Below, one piece after another: positions 35,978 through 45,771 of a DNA stretch of 64,000 bases; position 1 is the first letter of the stretch, and each line of letters opens with the position of its first letter. The DNA is from Vibrio mexicanus (GTDB lineage Bacteria; Pseudomonadota; Gammaproteobacteria; Enterobacterales; Vibrionaceae), in assembly GCF_001012815.1 (NCBI RefSeq), contig NZ_JYJP01000021.1:1-64000 (forward strand). Reading direction: 5' to 3'. The notes below the pieces were generated by a model. That model made no database searches and had not been told where the DNA came from. It saw only the letters and a list, made by a program, of their open reading frames with translations. A program made the position numbers and the translations under genes.

Positions 35978-37309
35978 ATGACAAACCAAAAGAATCTTAA
36001 AGTCGTGGTCATCGGCAGTGGTTCAAGCTACACCCCAGAACTCGTCGAAGGCCTAATCAATCGCTACCACGAACTGCCGATCGGCGACCTTTGGTTAGTG
36101 GACATCGAAGAAGGGTTGGAAAAAGCCCAAATTATCGCAGACCTAACCAAACGTATGATTAAAAAAGCGGGCTGCAATATTCAGGTTCACCTCACCACAG
36201 ATCGACAAACGGCTCTAAGAGATGCCGACTTCGTTTGTTCTCAGTTCCGCGCAGGCCGCATCGAAGCGCGCTTACGCGATGAGCGCATTGCTCTTAAATA
36301 TCGCATGATCGGTCAAGAAACTAATGGCTTAGGCGGCTTCTCTAACGCGTGCCGAACCATTCCAATTGCACTTGAGATCGCAAAAGAGATGGAAGAACTG
36401 TGTCCAAACGCTTGGCTGCTCAACTTCACCAATCCATCAGGTATGGTGACAGAAGCCCTCACCAAATATTCAAGCATTAAAACCGTCGGCCTATGTAACG
36501 TGCCCGTGAACATGGAGCGTGGCGCGGCAGAGATGCTTGGCGTTGAGCGCAAAGACATCACGATGCAAATCGCAGGCTTAAACCATTTAGTGTGGGCAAG
36601 GAAAGTACTGCATGATGGTCAAGACAAACTGGCGGATTTAACCGAAGCGCTGCTGACTGGCGAAGACAAAATGACACCGAAAAACATCCCACCGTTTAAA
36701 TGGGATGGCGACTTAATTCGTGACTTGGGTATGGTGCCGTGCGCTTACTTACGTTACTACTACCAATCTCGTGATATCTTGAGCAAAGAATTTGCGGCTT
36801 CAGAGAGCAAAACCAATCGCGCAGATTTGGTGGCAAAAGTGGAAGCGGAACTGCTCGAAATCTATAAAGACCCGACTCTAGATACTAAACCTCAACTATT
36901 GGAAGAGCGTGGCGGTGCGTATTACTCAGAGGCGGCTTGTGAACTCATGAGCAGTATTTACAACAACAAGCGAACCATCATGCACGTAAACACGCGAAAC
37001 AACGGTGCCATCCAAGGGCTACCAAATGACTGTGCAGTGGAAGTGAGCTCTGTCATCACCAGTAGTGAAATCCTTCCGCTTCGAGTAGAGCCATTTGATA
37101 CCGATACGTTGCGCCTCATTCAGTTAATGAAAGAGTTTGAAACTCTCACCGTCGAAGCGGCCATTAATGGTGATATTAATGCAGCAAAACGTGCACTGAT
37201 TCTAAACCCAATTGTTGATAGTGGCAGCCATGTTGAAGAGGCCTTGCGCGAAACAATAAGAGAAAACCTAGACTTTATGCCTGCGTTTGCTCACTACGTT
37301 GAACAGTAA
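35978..37309 (+). CDS. GH4-family 6-phospho-beta-glucosidase (ChbF-like)
   Basis: A 443-residue NAD- and divalent-metal-dependent GH4 glycosidase. The NAD-binding VVIGSGSSYTPELVEGLI opens the protein; GLCNVPVNM (about 172-180) gives the metal-binding Cys and AGLNHLVW (about 196-203) the His. GH4 enzymes cleave phosphorylated disaccharides by an oxidation-elimination mechanism. The next gene is chbG-like, which in E. coli is partnered with chbF in chitobiose-6-phosphate use, so the substrate may be a de-N-acetylated chitobiose phosphate; cellobiose-6-phosphate is an alternative. No PTS genes are adjacent. Start follows AAGGTAAC. Symbol withheld because the substrate is unproven. Confidence 0.88.
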   Translation: MTNQKNLKVVVIGSGSSYTPELVEGLINRYHELPIGDLWLVDIEEGLEKAQIIADLTKRMIKKAGCNIQVHLTTDRQTALRDADFVCSQFRAGRIEARLRDERIALKYRMIGQETNGLGGFSNACRTIPIALEIAKEMEELCPNAWLLNFTNPSGMVTEALTKYSSIKTVGLCNVPVNMERGAAEMLGVERKDITMQIAGLNHLVWARKVLHDGQDKLADLTEALLTGEDKMTPKNIPPFKWDGDLIRDLGMVPCAYLRYYYQSRDILSKEFAASESKTNRADLVAKVEAELLEIYKDPTLDTKPQLLEERGGAYYSEAACELMSSIYNNKRTIMHVNTRNNGAIQGLPNDCAVEVSSVITSSEILPLRVEPFDTDTLRLIQLMKEFETLTVEAAINGDINAAKRALILNPIVDSGSHVEEALRETIRENLDFMPAFAHYVEQ

Positions 37310-37402
37310 GCTAGACAGCAGTCTTAAACAGTAGCCGAGCGAAAGAGTAAGAATGAACAACAACCATCCACAAAGACGCACCAAGACGGAGGGCAACCTG
37401 AG

Positions 37403-38167
37403 ATGAAATTGATCTTAAACGCAGATGACTTCGGCTTAACTGAAGCCGTCAACCTCGGAATTGTAGAATGCTTCAAGGCTGGCGTCGTCAAAGCAACCAC
37501 ATTAATGATGAACCAGCCGGGAACTCAGCACGCGATTGAACTCTACAAGCAAGGGTTGATTCCTGAAGTTGGGCTGCACTTTACAGTAACAGCGGGTAAG
37601 CCCTTAAGCGATCCAAAAGATGTCCCCAGCCTAGTGGACGAAGATGGCCATTTCTTAAGTAAACAGACGCTATTCAACAAATCGGATGTCTGTGTGAATG
37701 AGGTCGTATTAGAGCTGAAAGCACAATATCAAGCGGCCGTTGATGCAGGGCTTAAAATCAACCACATCGATAGCCACCACTTTGCGGGGGTTTACCGCCC
37801 ACTTAAGCTAGGCTTCATCAAAGCGGCGAATGATATTGGGCTACCGGTCAGGCGTGTTGACAATATCATCCACGGTCAAGAGATGTTAAACGTCCCAACG
37901 CCCGATGCTTTTGATATGGGCTTTTTTGATGATGGTGTCAATATCGATCACCTCAAAGCCATGCTATTGGCTTACAAACAAAAAATGCCCAGTGGAACAC
38001 TTGAGCTTATGTGCCATCCATCTCTGGCCAATACCGAAGAACTCAAACTGCTCAGTGGCTATGGTGACAAACGCATTGATGAAGTCAAAATTCTGACCTC
38101 ACCAGAGCTAAAACAGTGGCTAATCGAGCAAAACATAGAGTGCGTGGGCTTCCAACACTTACACTAA
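37403..38167 (+). CDS. chbG: Chitooligosaccharide deacetylase ChbG (YdjC family)
   Basis: A 254-residue YdjC/ChbG deacetylase. The metal-binding Asp pair lies in ILNADDFGLTEAVN and His residues in HIDSHHFAG (about 125-133) and MCHPS near 210. ChbG removes one acetyl group from chitobiose-6-phosphate so that a GH4 enzyme can hydrolyse it. The GH4 gene directly upstream fits, with a 93-base gap and a strong GGAGGG ribosome site. This supports a chitobiose-linked role for the pair. It is likely the last gene; a long-loop stem (38178-38228) may act as a weak terminator. Confidence 0.88.
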   Translation: MKLILNADDFGLTEAVNLGIVECFKAGVVKATTLMMNQPGTQHAIELYKQGLIPEVGLHFTVTAGKPLSDPKDVPSLVDEDGHFLSKQTLFNKSDVCVNEVVLELKAQYQAAVDAGLKINHIDSHHFAGVYRPLKLGFIKAANDIGLPVRRVDNIIHGQEMLNVPTPDAFDMGFFDDGVNIDHLKAMLLAYKQKMPSGTLELMCHPSLANTEELKLLSGYGDKRIDEVKILTSPELKQWLIEQNIECVGFQHLH

Positions 38168-38572
38168 TACAATCAAAGAGAATGAGTCACAATCGTTAAT
38201 AGTTAATGGTTAGAGATGGCTCATTCTCCCCTTCTCTTATCGTTTTTCACGTTGTGTTGTTGTGACATTTTCTTCGGGAAACTCTAAATTTTTTTAACCA
38301 ACCTCTTGATTAAACCCCATTAAAGTTATGATTTATAATATTAAATACCCACAGTTATTATTATCTTAATTTCATTTCATTAGATTCTATATCTCAATTT
38401 ACCGACACTATCAGCCAACACATAGAGTAGCTGAATAACGAGATGATTCTTATAGCTTCTCTGCGCTACCCGTTCTGTGAGGAAATTGGGGAAACGTGCT
38501 CAATGGATCGACCGAGTTCTCCCATTAATGAATTTCAGAGCTGATTCTGTCGATGATTTATTGAGGTATCTA
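38168..38572. other. Intergenic region before the alkylsulfatase gene
   Basis: About 405 bases. Near the left end GAGAATGAG (38178-38186) can pair with CTCATTCTC (38220-38228) across a long loop, a weak terminator candidate. The middle is AT-rich. Short open frames lack support. Confidence 0.45.
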
Positions 38573-40633
38573 ATGAACAAATCCCTAGTCGCCATCCTTA
38601 CCGCTTCATTGAGTGCGCCAACACTCGCGGTTCAGCACGACCATGAGCACATCAACTCCAATGAACTCCTAAGAGGCAATGGCAAAAAGGCGTCACAACA
38701 TACCAAAGACGCCAACCACACGTTTGCCAAAACACTCAACTTTGACAATCAAGACGTGTTCACTAATAACGATCGCGGGCTGATAAAAGAGCTTGATGCG
38801 TCATCTCTAGGCCATTTACGTAACCGCTTTATGTACCTCCACTCAGGCCAGCAAGCTCACAATAGCGCACCAGATACCGTCAACCCATCACTATGGCGTC
38901 AAGCTCAAGCCAACTTTGCAGCCAATGGCTTGTATGAAGTGAAAGAGGGGATCTATCAGGTACGTGGTATGGACCTCGCCTCTACAACATTTATTCGCTC
39001 AGACAATGGTTGGATCGTCTACGACGTCATGTTGCATGACAAAGCCATGGACAATGCCATGAGTTTCTTCTTTGAGCACGTACCGGAAGGCGGCGATCTA
39101 CCTGTTGTTGCGATGCTCTACTCTCACTCTCACATCGATCACTTTGGAGGATCTAGAGCCGTACTCGATCGCTTCCCTGAAGTGAAAGTTTATGCGCCAC
39201 ATGGTTTCATGAAAGAAGCCATTGACGAAAACGTGCTTGCAGGGAACGCAATGTCTCGCCGTGGCAACATCCAATATGGTGCAACACTTGGTCAAGCATC
39301 GGCCACCGGTGTAGTCGATGCAGCATTAGCAAACGGACTATCTACAGGCCCTGATCATATGATCACGCTTGTACCGCCTCACGAAACTTTTCCTGCTGGC
39401 GACGACGAGAAATTCCACGAGCGCACCATTGATGGTGTGAAGTTTGTTTTCATGGATACGGCTGGCACAGAGGCGCCGAGCGGTAACGTTGCTTATTTAC
39501 CTGAACATCAAACGCTTTGGACAGGTGAGATGGTGTATCAAGGTATGCACAATGTTTACACGTTACGCGGTGCGAAAGTTCGCGATGCCCTAAAATGGTC
39601 CAAAGATCTTAATAAAATGATCAATGCTTGGGGCGGTGAAGTTGAATACTTGATGGGTTCCCACTCTGCACCGATTTGGGATAACGAAAACATCGTTGCT
39701 TACCTAGAAGCTCAGCGCGATAACTACGGCTTCGTGCACAATCAAACCCTGCGTTTGGCAAACAGCGGCATGGTGCTACAAGATATTGGGGCGAAGATCA
39801 CCGATGAACTCCCAACCTCGCTGCAACAGCTTTGGCACACTAATGGTTATCATGGAACGTACTCTCACAATGCTCGTGCGGTGTACAACATGTACCTTGG
39901 TTACTTTGACATGAATCCTGCTAACCTAAACCGATTACCTGTGAATGAAGAAGCAGAGTTGTTCACTCAAGCTTACGGCGGGTGTGAAGCGGGTTATGAA
40001 ACAGCTAAGTCGCACTTTGATGACGGTAACTACCGCTTCGCAGGCGTCATGCTTGATCACATTGTTCGTGCTTGTAGTGATTACTCTGAGGCTCGTCAGC
40101 TACTTGGCGACAACTGGGAGCAGCAAGGTTATCAAGCAGAGGGAGCTGGCTGGCGTAATACATTCCTAACAGGTGCACAGGAAGTACGAATCGGTACGGT
40201 GACTCAAGGTTCAGCTAAGGCAAACTCGGTGGACATCATCGCGAACATGACCATGGGACAAATCTTGGATTACACCGCCGTTCGAGTTGTCGCGAGCGAA
40301 GCTGATGGCCAAGACTTCTCAATCAATTTGCATCTGCCAGATATTGGTGAGAAATACCGCATCGATATGAAGCACGGCAACCTAAACAACCTATTGGTTG
40401 ACGATTTCAGAGAGGCAGACACCACTATCACCATGAACCGCAAAGACATCACGCAAATCATGTTGGGAGAAGCCACATTAGAATCACTCTTTGCTGATCG
40501 CAAGGCGACGCTCAAAGGGGATAGCAAACCGCTGCAAATTCTAAAATCCGTCACAGTTGACTTCGATTCCTACTTCGAAGTTATGCCTAGACCGGCAGAA
40601 GGACAGGAAGTAGACGCTCACATCTACCGCTAA
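38573..40633 (+). CDS. Alkylsulfatase, metallo-beta-lactamase fold (SdsA1/YjcS-like)
   Basis: A 686-residue exported sulfatase. Signal peptide MNKSLVAILTASLSAPTLA; metallo-beta-lactamase core with SHSHIDHFGGS (about 180-190), the dizinc HxHxDH motif; LMGSHSAPI and HGTYSHNARAVYNMYLGYF further downstream are typical of the family. The middle is the helical dimerisation domain and the last 130 residues an SCP2-like domain thought to bind the alkyl chain. Family members hydrolyse primary alkyl sulfates such as dodecyl sulfate. The start at 38573 follows TTGAGGTATCTA; the upstream extension from 38477 adds no signal-like sequence. It is monocistronic with a terminator. Confidence 0.9.
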   Translation: MNKSLVAILTASLSAPTLAVQHDHEHINSNELLRGNGKKASQHTKDANHTFAKTLNFDNQDVFTNNDRGLIKELDASSLGHLRNRFMYLHSGQQAHNSAPDTVNPSLWRQAQANFAANGLYEVKEGIYQVRGMDLASTTFIRSDNGWIVYDVMLHDKAMDNAMSFFFEHVPEGGDLPVVAMLYSHSHIDHFGGSRAVLDRFPEVKVYAPHGFMKEAIDENVLAGNAMSRRGNIQYGATLGQASATGVVDAALANGLSTGPDHMITLVPPHETFPAGDDEKFHERTIDGVKFVFMDTAGTEAPSGNVAYLPEHQTLWTGEMVYQGMHNVYTLRGAKVRDALKWSKDLNKMINAWGGEVEYLMGSHSAPIWDNENIVAYLEAQRDNYGFVHNQTLRLANSGMVLQDIGAKITDELPTSLQQLWHTNGYHGTYSHNARAVYNMYLGYFDMNPANLNRLPVNEEAELFTQAYGGCEAGYETAKSHFDDGNYRFAGVMLDHIVRACSDYSEARQLLGDNWEQQGYQAEGAGWRNTFLTGAQEVRIGTVTQGSAKANSVDIIANMTMGQILDYTAVRVVASEADGQDFSINLHLPDIGEKYRIDMKHGNLNNLLVDDFREADTTITMNRKDITQIMLGEATLESLFADRKATLKGDSKPLQILKSVTVDFDSYFEVMPRPAEGQEVDAHIYR

Positions 40634-40667
40634 GTTGCGAGCACAATGGGAACCTGAATCCCAACCG

Positions 40668-40692
40668 AGGCGCATTTCGATGCGCCTTTTTT
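40668..40692 (+). terminator. Terminator with TTCG tetraloop after the alkylsulfatase gene
   Basis: AGGCGCAT-TTCG-ATGCGCCT, an 8-bp stem closed by a stable UUCG-type tetraloop, followed by TTTTTT. Confidence 0.9.
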
Positions 40693-40780
40693 CGTGTTCA
40701 CATTTTAGAATTTGAAACTCTACCCCATTCAAAATTGAGCTATCATAGGCACGTTTATCACCTCGAAAGTATTGCTCCTT

Positions 40781-41922
40781 ATGCAGATCAACTCCTTCAT
40801 CGCTCGCCAAATCGTAGAAAGAGCCAGTAAGATCATTCAGTTTCCCGTTAACGTTATGGATGAAACCGGTCAGATCATCGGTTCGAGTGATCCTTCTCGC
40901 TGCATAAAACCCATGAAGGTGCGCTGCTCGCCATTAACGATAATCGTACTGTTGAGATTAATGATGCTGTCGCCAATACCCTGAATGGTGTAAAAGAAGG
41001 CATCAATCTCCCTATCCTGTATCAAGAGAGTGTTATCGGTGTAGTCGGTGTGTCTGGCAAGCCAGAGAACGTTCGTCAATACGGTGAGCTGGTCAAAATG
41101 ACAGCGGAGTTGATTGTTGAACAGGCCGCGTTAATGGCACAGGTGCAATGGAACAAGCGACACCGTGAAGAGCTGCTACTTCAGCTCATCAAAGGATCGG
41201 ATCTCAACGAAAACCAGCTTCTCTCGATTGCAGAACGATTGGATCTGGATCTAGCCCAACCTCGCGTCGCGGCAGCAGTGCAAGTGGTACCTAAACAAGG
41301 GCAGCCACTTACCTTAGAGCACCTACAAAAACTGGTTCACCTGCTCGAATACCCGGAACGGGACAATATTGTGGGCATAGTGTCGGTGTCGATGAATGAA
41401 ATTGTGGTGTTAAAACCTGTCACCATAATCGACGGAGAATGGGACAAAAAAGAAGAACAAAAACGCGTTAAGAAGCTGCTGTCACGCATCAAGCAAGTAG
41501 GTGAATTTTCAGTAAAAATTGCCTTGGGTGACTATTTTCCTCACTTATCCGGAATTGCTCGTTCCTACGAAACAGCCAAAGCCACACTCGATGCCAACTC
41601 AGACACAAAACCGTCAATATTATTCTACCAAGAGCATAAGTTATCGATTCTGATCAGTGTGTTAAAGAAAGACCAGTGGCGACATGATCAAATGCTCCAA
41701 CCGCTTAATCGACTCCTAGAACAAGACACAAAAGGCGTGCTGATTAAGACGCTACGTGTCTTTTTTGAGCACAATTGCGACCTTGCTCACGCTTGTGAAT
41801 CCTTACATATCCACCGAAATACCCTGCGCTATCGCCTCGATAAGATTGAAGAAATAACATCATTAAATATCAACAACTTAGATGAGAAGTTTCAGCTGTA
41901 CTTGGCGTTAAAACTTATATAG
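40781..41922 (+). pseudogene. CdaR-type sugar diacid/glycerate regulator, frameshifted
   Basis: About 380 residues when repaired, the length of E. coli CdaR. The N-terminal sugar-diacid-recognition domain begins MQINSFIARQIVERASKIIQ, with ETGQIIGSSDPSR; the C-terminal PucR-type HTH reads LHIHRNTLRYRLDKIEEIT. One T is missing at about 40901 (CGCTGC to CGCTTGC); restoring it reads SRLHKTHEGALLAINDN, as in the family. CdaR activates uptake and use of glucarate, galactarate and glycerate. Here it is followed by a GntP permease and glycerate kinase, which it probably controls. Confidence 0.85.
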
Positions 41923-42059
41923 ACTGCATCAATAATTTGTGCAAGATTACAAATTTTAGGTAGTTCCATCATGATACATTTGGTTATTTGCATAAAGAAA
42001 TCTCAAACACATCCTTTTATTCTGCTCGCAAATCACAATAACTAGCGGAAACAATAACC

Positions 42060-43322
42060 ATGATAGAAGTCTCTACCTCGAGCCTTAACAGCCCTTGTTG
42101 TGGCCATTGGCCTAATCCTTAAAAAAGTCCCGCCAGCATACGGCATGATCATTGGTGCACTACTTGGTGGTGTGGTTGGCGGCGTATCGTTAACCGATAC
42201 GGTGGCACTGATGATTGGCGGTGCGCAAGGCATCACCACTGCTGTACTGCGAATCCTAGCTGCCGGTGTTCTGGCTGGTGTGCTGATTGAATCTGGCGCC
42301 GCCACCTCAATCGCTGAAACCATCGTCAAAAAAGTCGGCGAAACCCGCGCACTACTTGCGCTAGCGGTTGCAACCATGATTCTTACCGCAGTAGCGTATT
42401 CGTCGACGTAGCCGTTATTACGGTTGCACCGATTGCCCTAGCGATTGCACGCCGTGCAGACCTATCGAAAACAGCGATTTTGCTAGCCATGGTTGGTGGT
42501 GGTAAAGCCGGTAACGTGATGTCACCAAACCCGAACGCAATTGCGGCAGCAGACGCTTTCGATGTGCCGTTAACCTCTGTAATGGCAGCTGGTGTCATTC
42601 CAGGTATCTGCGGCATGTTCTTCGCTTACTTCATCGCGAAAAAGCTCGTGAACAAAGGCACTAAAGTTCATGAAAGTGAAGTGGTTGAAGTTGACCACTC
42701 TAAGCTGCCAAGTTTTGGTGCAGCGATTGTCGCACCACTGGTCGCAATTGCCCTATTGTCACTTCGCCCAATTGCAGACATCAATGTTGATCCACTGATC
42801 GCACTTCCGCTAGGCGGCCTATTAGGTGCGGTTGTCATGGGTCGATTTAAAGACACGAACCACTTCGCTATTTCTGGCCTTAACCGCATGGCACCCGTTG
42901 CCGTAATGCTTCTGGGTACAGGTACGCTAGCGGGCATCATCGCCAACTCAGCACTGCGTGATGGCCTGATTGATGTTCTCGCTGCTTCAGGCATGCCTTC
43001 GTTCATTCTTGCACCAATCTCAGGCGCGATGATGGCACTGGCAACCGCTTCAACTACGGCTGGTACAGCAGTCGCAGCAAGTGTATTTAGCGGCACAATC
43101 TTAGAGCTAGGTGTTCCTGCACTGGCTGGCGCAGCAATGATTCACTCAGGTGCAACGGTTCTAGACCACATGCCACACGGCAGCTTCTTCCACGCAACAG
43201 GTGGTGCAGTGCACATGGATATCCGTGAGCGTCTGAAACTGATTCCCTACGAGTCAGCGGTTGGCCTGATGATCGCATTTGTCTCTGTGATGATATTCGG
43301 TGTATTTGGTCTTTTCGTTTAA
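42060..43322 (+). pseudogene. GntP-family permease, frameshifted three times
   Basis: About 421 residues when repaired; a gluconate/glycerate-type H+ symporter with many hydrophobic segments. Three missing bases break the frame: one C near 42076, one G near 42080 (restoring STLGALTALVV), and one base at 42396-42397 (restoring VALFVDVAVITVAPIALA). Downstream the frame is intact to the end, with GKAGNVMSPNPNAIAAADAF typical of GntP proteins. Flanked by a CdaR-type regulator and glycerate kinase, it is probably a glycerate transporter. Three deletions within 330 bases make sequence error most likely, though local decay is conceivable. Confidence 0.82.
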
Positions 43323-43480
43323 GCACCAATACCCTATACACGATTCACCACCCGCTTTAATAAACACAATGTCGTAGGTGGCTAGCCTTTTAAAAGAGTA
43401 GCCGCCATATTGAAAAAATTAGTGTGCACTCGTTAAATAGCCCCCTCTATTGAACGCAGAGCAACGGAAGGTACAACGTT

Positions 43481-44613
43481 ATGAAAATAGTAATTGCTCC
43501 AGACTCATACAAAGAAAGCTTGACCGCAATGGAAGTGGCGACAGCGATTGAAAATGGCTTCAAGGAAGTTATGCCGAACGCAGAATATGTAAAGCTACCC
43601 ATGGCAGATGGCGGAGAAGGTACCGTTCAATCTCTCGTTGATGCAACCGGTGGTGACATCGTAAACGTCAGTGTCACTGGCCCATTAGGTGAGCCCGTGG
43701 AAGGCTTTTATGGCTTGATGGGTGATGGCTCAACAGCGGTCATTGAAATGGCCGCCGCGTCGGGTATTCATTTGGTCACGCAAGAACAGCGTAACCCGCT
43801 CATCACCACTACCTTTGGTACAGGGGAGCTGATCAAAGCCGCGCTCGACAAAGGTGTAAAACACATTATTGTCGGTATTGGTGGTAGCGCAACCAATGAT
43901 GGCGGCATCGGCATGGCGCAAGCGTTAGGCGCTAAACTGCTAGATGCCAATGGCTCTGAGCTGGGCTTTGGCGGCGGCGCACTGGCAGAGCTTGCGCGCA
44001 TCGACCTTTCTGGCATTGATCCAAGATTAAGTGATATTGCTTTGGAAGTGGCGTGTGACGTAGACAACCCACTGTGTGGTCCTAAAGGGGCATCCGCTGT
44101 TTTTGGCCCACAAAAAGGAGCAACGCCAGAGATGGTATCCACTTTAGACGCTAACCTCGCCCACTATGCTCAGGTCATTGAACAAACGACAGGTAAGGCA
44201 GTGAAAGACGTAGCTGGCGCTGGCGCAGCAGGTGGCTTAGGTGCAGCGCTTATTGGGCTTCTCAATGCAAACCTTCGCCAGGCATTAGCATTGTGATGGA
44301 TGCGGTAAATCTTGCAGACATTATGAAAGACGCAGACCTTGTCGTTACAGGTGAAGGCAGAATCGATAGCCAAACCATCCATGGCAAGACCCCTATTGGC
44401 GTAGCACGCACTGCAAAACAGTTTGACTTACCAGTGATTGCGATAGCTGGCTCAACCGCAGCAGACTGCGCCGTAGTGTACGATCACGGCATTGATGCAG
44501 CCTACAGTGTTGTGTTAGGCGCAACAGATTTACCAACGGCGCTAAAAGAGGCCGCATTTAATGTTCAAATGACCTCTCGCAACGTTGCAAAAGCCCTCTC
44601 AATTACTCTGTAA
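43481..44613 (+). pseudogene. Glycerate kinase (GarK/GlxK family), frameshifted
   Basis: About 377 residues when repaired, the family's usual length. The N terminus [19 protein letters not shown] is diagnostic, followed by [33 protein letters not shown], and in the second frame TGEGRIDSQTIHGKTP. One C is missing at 44278-44279; restoring it reads [14 protein letters not shown]. It phosphorylates D-glycerate to 2-phosphoglycerate. Last of the CdaR-GntP-kinase unit; a terminator follows 31 bases after the stop. Confidence 0.88.
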
Positions 44614-44644
44614 ACGTTCGCTCCACGACGTGACATAATCAAAA

Positions 44645-44671
44645 CGCCTTACCATTGTAAGGCGCTTTTTT
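44645..44671 (+). terminator. Terminator of the glycerate kinase gene
   Basis: CGCCTTAC-CATT-GTAAGGCG, 8-bp stem followed by C and a run of six T residues. Confidence 0.9.
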
Positions 44672-44986
44672 CTTACAAGCTCTACGGCCTATTCTTCTCT
44701 CAACCCCTCCCAATGAATGGGCCTTCATCTTTTATATCAAGTTCAATATATCACGCAGCTATCCACTCAATATAAAACTGCCGACAACCACAAAGACCCC
44801 AGATAACCAATTGAAATTAAAGATTAAAAACCTATGGTTATCAGCCTATTGAAATGCTTTCATTAGACTAAATTACCCAGTAATTAGACAATGATTTCGA
44901 AAAGAGAGAGAACAAAAGAGATATATCACTAACAAAAAATTTGCCAACTTACCCTTCTGGTTAACCTCAGAAACAAGGAGACATGA

Positions 44987-45070
44987 ATGATGAATATTTC
45001 AAATATTTTAGCCTTTGTTTACTTAGTTTTGATTTTCGTAGCTGGATTAGCCGTTGGCGGATTCTTTTAA
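44987..45070 (+). CDS. Membrane microprotein upstream of dedA (27 residues)
   Basis: A 27-residue ORF starting MMNISNILAFVYLVLIFVAG, nearly all hydrophobic, forming one membrane helix. The ribosome site AAGGAG lies six bases before the ATG at 44987. An ATG four bases earlier starts a different frame that runs into dedA, but it is only two bases from the ribosome site and encodes an atypical DedA N terminus. The stop is 14 bases before the preferred dedA start and a second ribosome site, AAGGAG, lies between. The two are probably co-translated. Function unknown; a small regulator of DedA or ChaA is a guess. Confidence 0.55.
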   Translation: MMNISNILAFVYLVLIFVAGLAVGGFF

Positions 45071-45084
45071 AGGAGAAACGCGTT

Positions 45085-45708
45085 GTGGAGATCCTAACCA
45101 CACTTGTGAGTGGCGATTTTGATGCCATCCAAAGCTCAAAATACTTACTCATTATCTTAACCGTTATCCTTTTTCTCGAATCGGCATTCGTTTTTTTGCC
45201 ACTACCGGGAGACAGCTTGGTTATCTTCGCAGGTGGAATGCTTGCCCTTGGTGTTCTGCCTATCGCTGAAACCATGTTGTATCTTGGCTCAGCAGCTAGC
45301 ATTGGTGGATTAATTGCCTACTGGCAAGGCCGATACTTACGGGGCACTCGTTTTCACGATCACCTGGAAGCCATTCTTCCCGAGGGATCCTTAAACAGAG
45401 CCAAGGGGCTCCTGTTGAAATATGGCTTTTTGTCTCTGTTTGTATCTCGATTTATACCATTTGTGCGAGTGCTTACGCCTATGTTGATGGGGGTAAACAA
45501 ACTGAGTGCAATCAAAATGTTTTTTTCGAACTTATCGAGCACCCTACTGTGGATGGCAACGCTACTCTTAGTTGGCAAATTCACCATGCTCAACCCAGTG
45601 CTTGAAAGCTATCAAGCAATACTGATCAAGGGACTGATAGGATTCAGCCTTACGCTCATGCTCATTGCAACGTTTGGCATCATCCTCCGCTATATTAATC
45701 GACGGTAA
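45085..45708 (+). CDS. DedA-family membrane protein
   Basis: A 207-residue polytopic membrane protein. The GTG at 45085 behind AAGGAG gives the usual DedA length; a longer frame from 44983 overlaps the upstream microprotein and is disfavoured. The family signature FLPLPGDSLVIFAGG (about 33-47) and the conserved RFIPFVRVLTPMLMGV (about 129-144), with its functional Arg residues, are clear. DedA proteins are thought to act in lipid flipping and maintaining proton motive force. The next gene is a ChaA antiporter, 63 bases later, which fits a shared role in membrane energetics or pH homeostasis. Confidence 0.85.
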   Translation: MEILTTLVSGDFDAIQSSKYLLIILTVILFLESAFVFLPLPGDSLVIFAGGMLALGVLPIAETMLYLGSAASIGGLIAYWQGRYLRGTRFHDHLEAILPEGSLNRAKGLLLKYGFLSLFVSRFIPFVRVLTPMLMGVNKLSAIKMFFSNLSSTLLWMATLLLVGKFTMLNPVLESYQAILIKGLIGFSLTLMLIATFGIILRYINRR

Positions 45709-45771
45709 AGGTCTCCATACCTTTGTCATTTTTAAAAGCCACTTTGCAGAAAAGTCACTTTGAGGAAAATG

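Noticed and set aside
38178..38228. Stem GAGAATGAG/CTCATTCTC as a terminator of chbG
   Set aside because: A 33-base loop and no clear T tract make it weak; mentioned only in context.
44672..44982. A riboswitch (manganese or alkaline-responsive) before dedA
   Set aside because: I could not find the expected conserved helices, so no claim is made.
44983..45084. Long DedA N terminus from the ATG at 44983
   Set aside because: Ribosome site only two bases away and it overlaps the better-supported microprotein; family length matches the GTG start.
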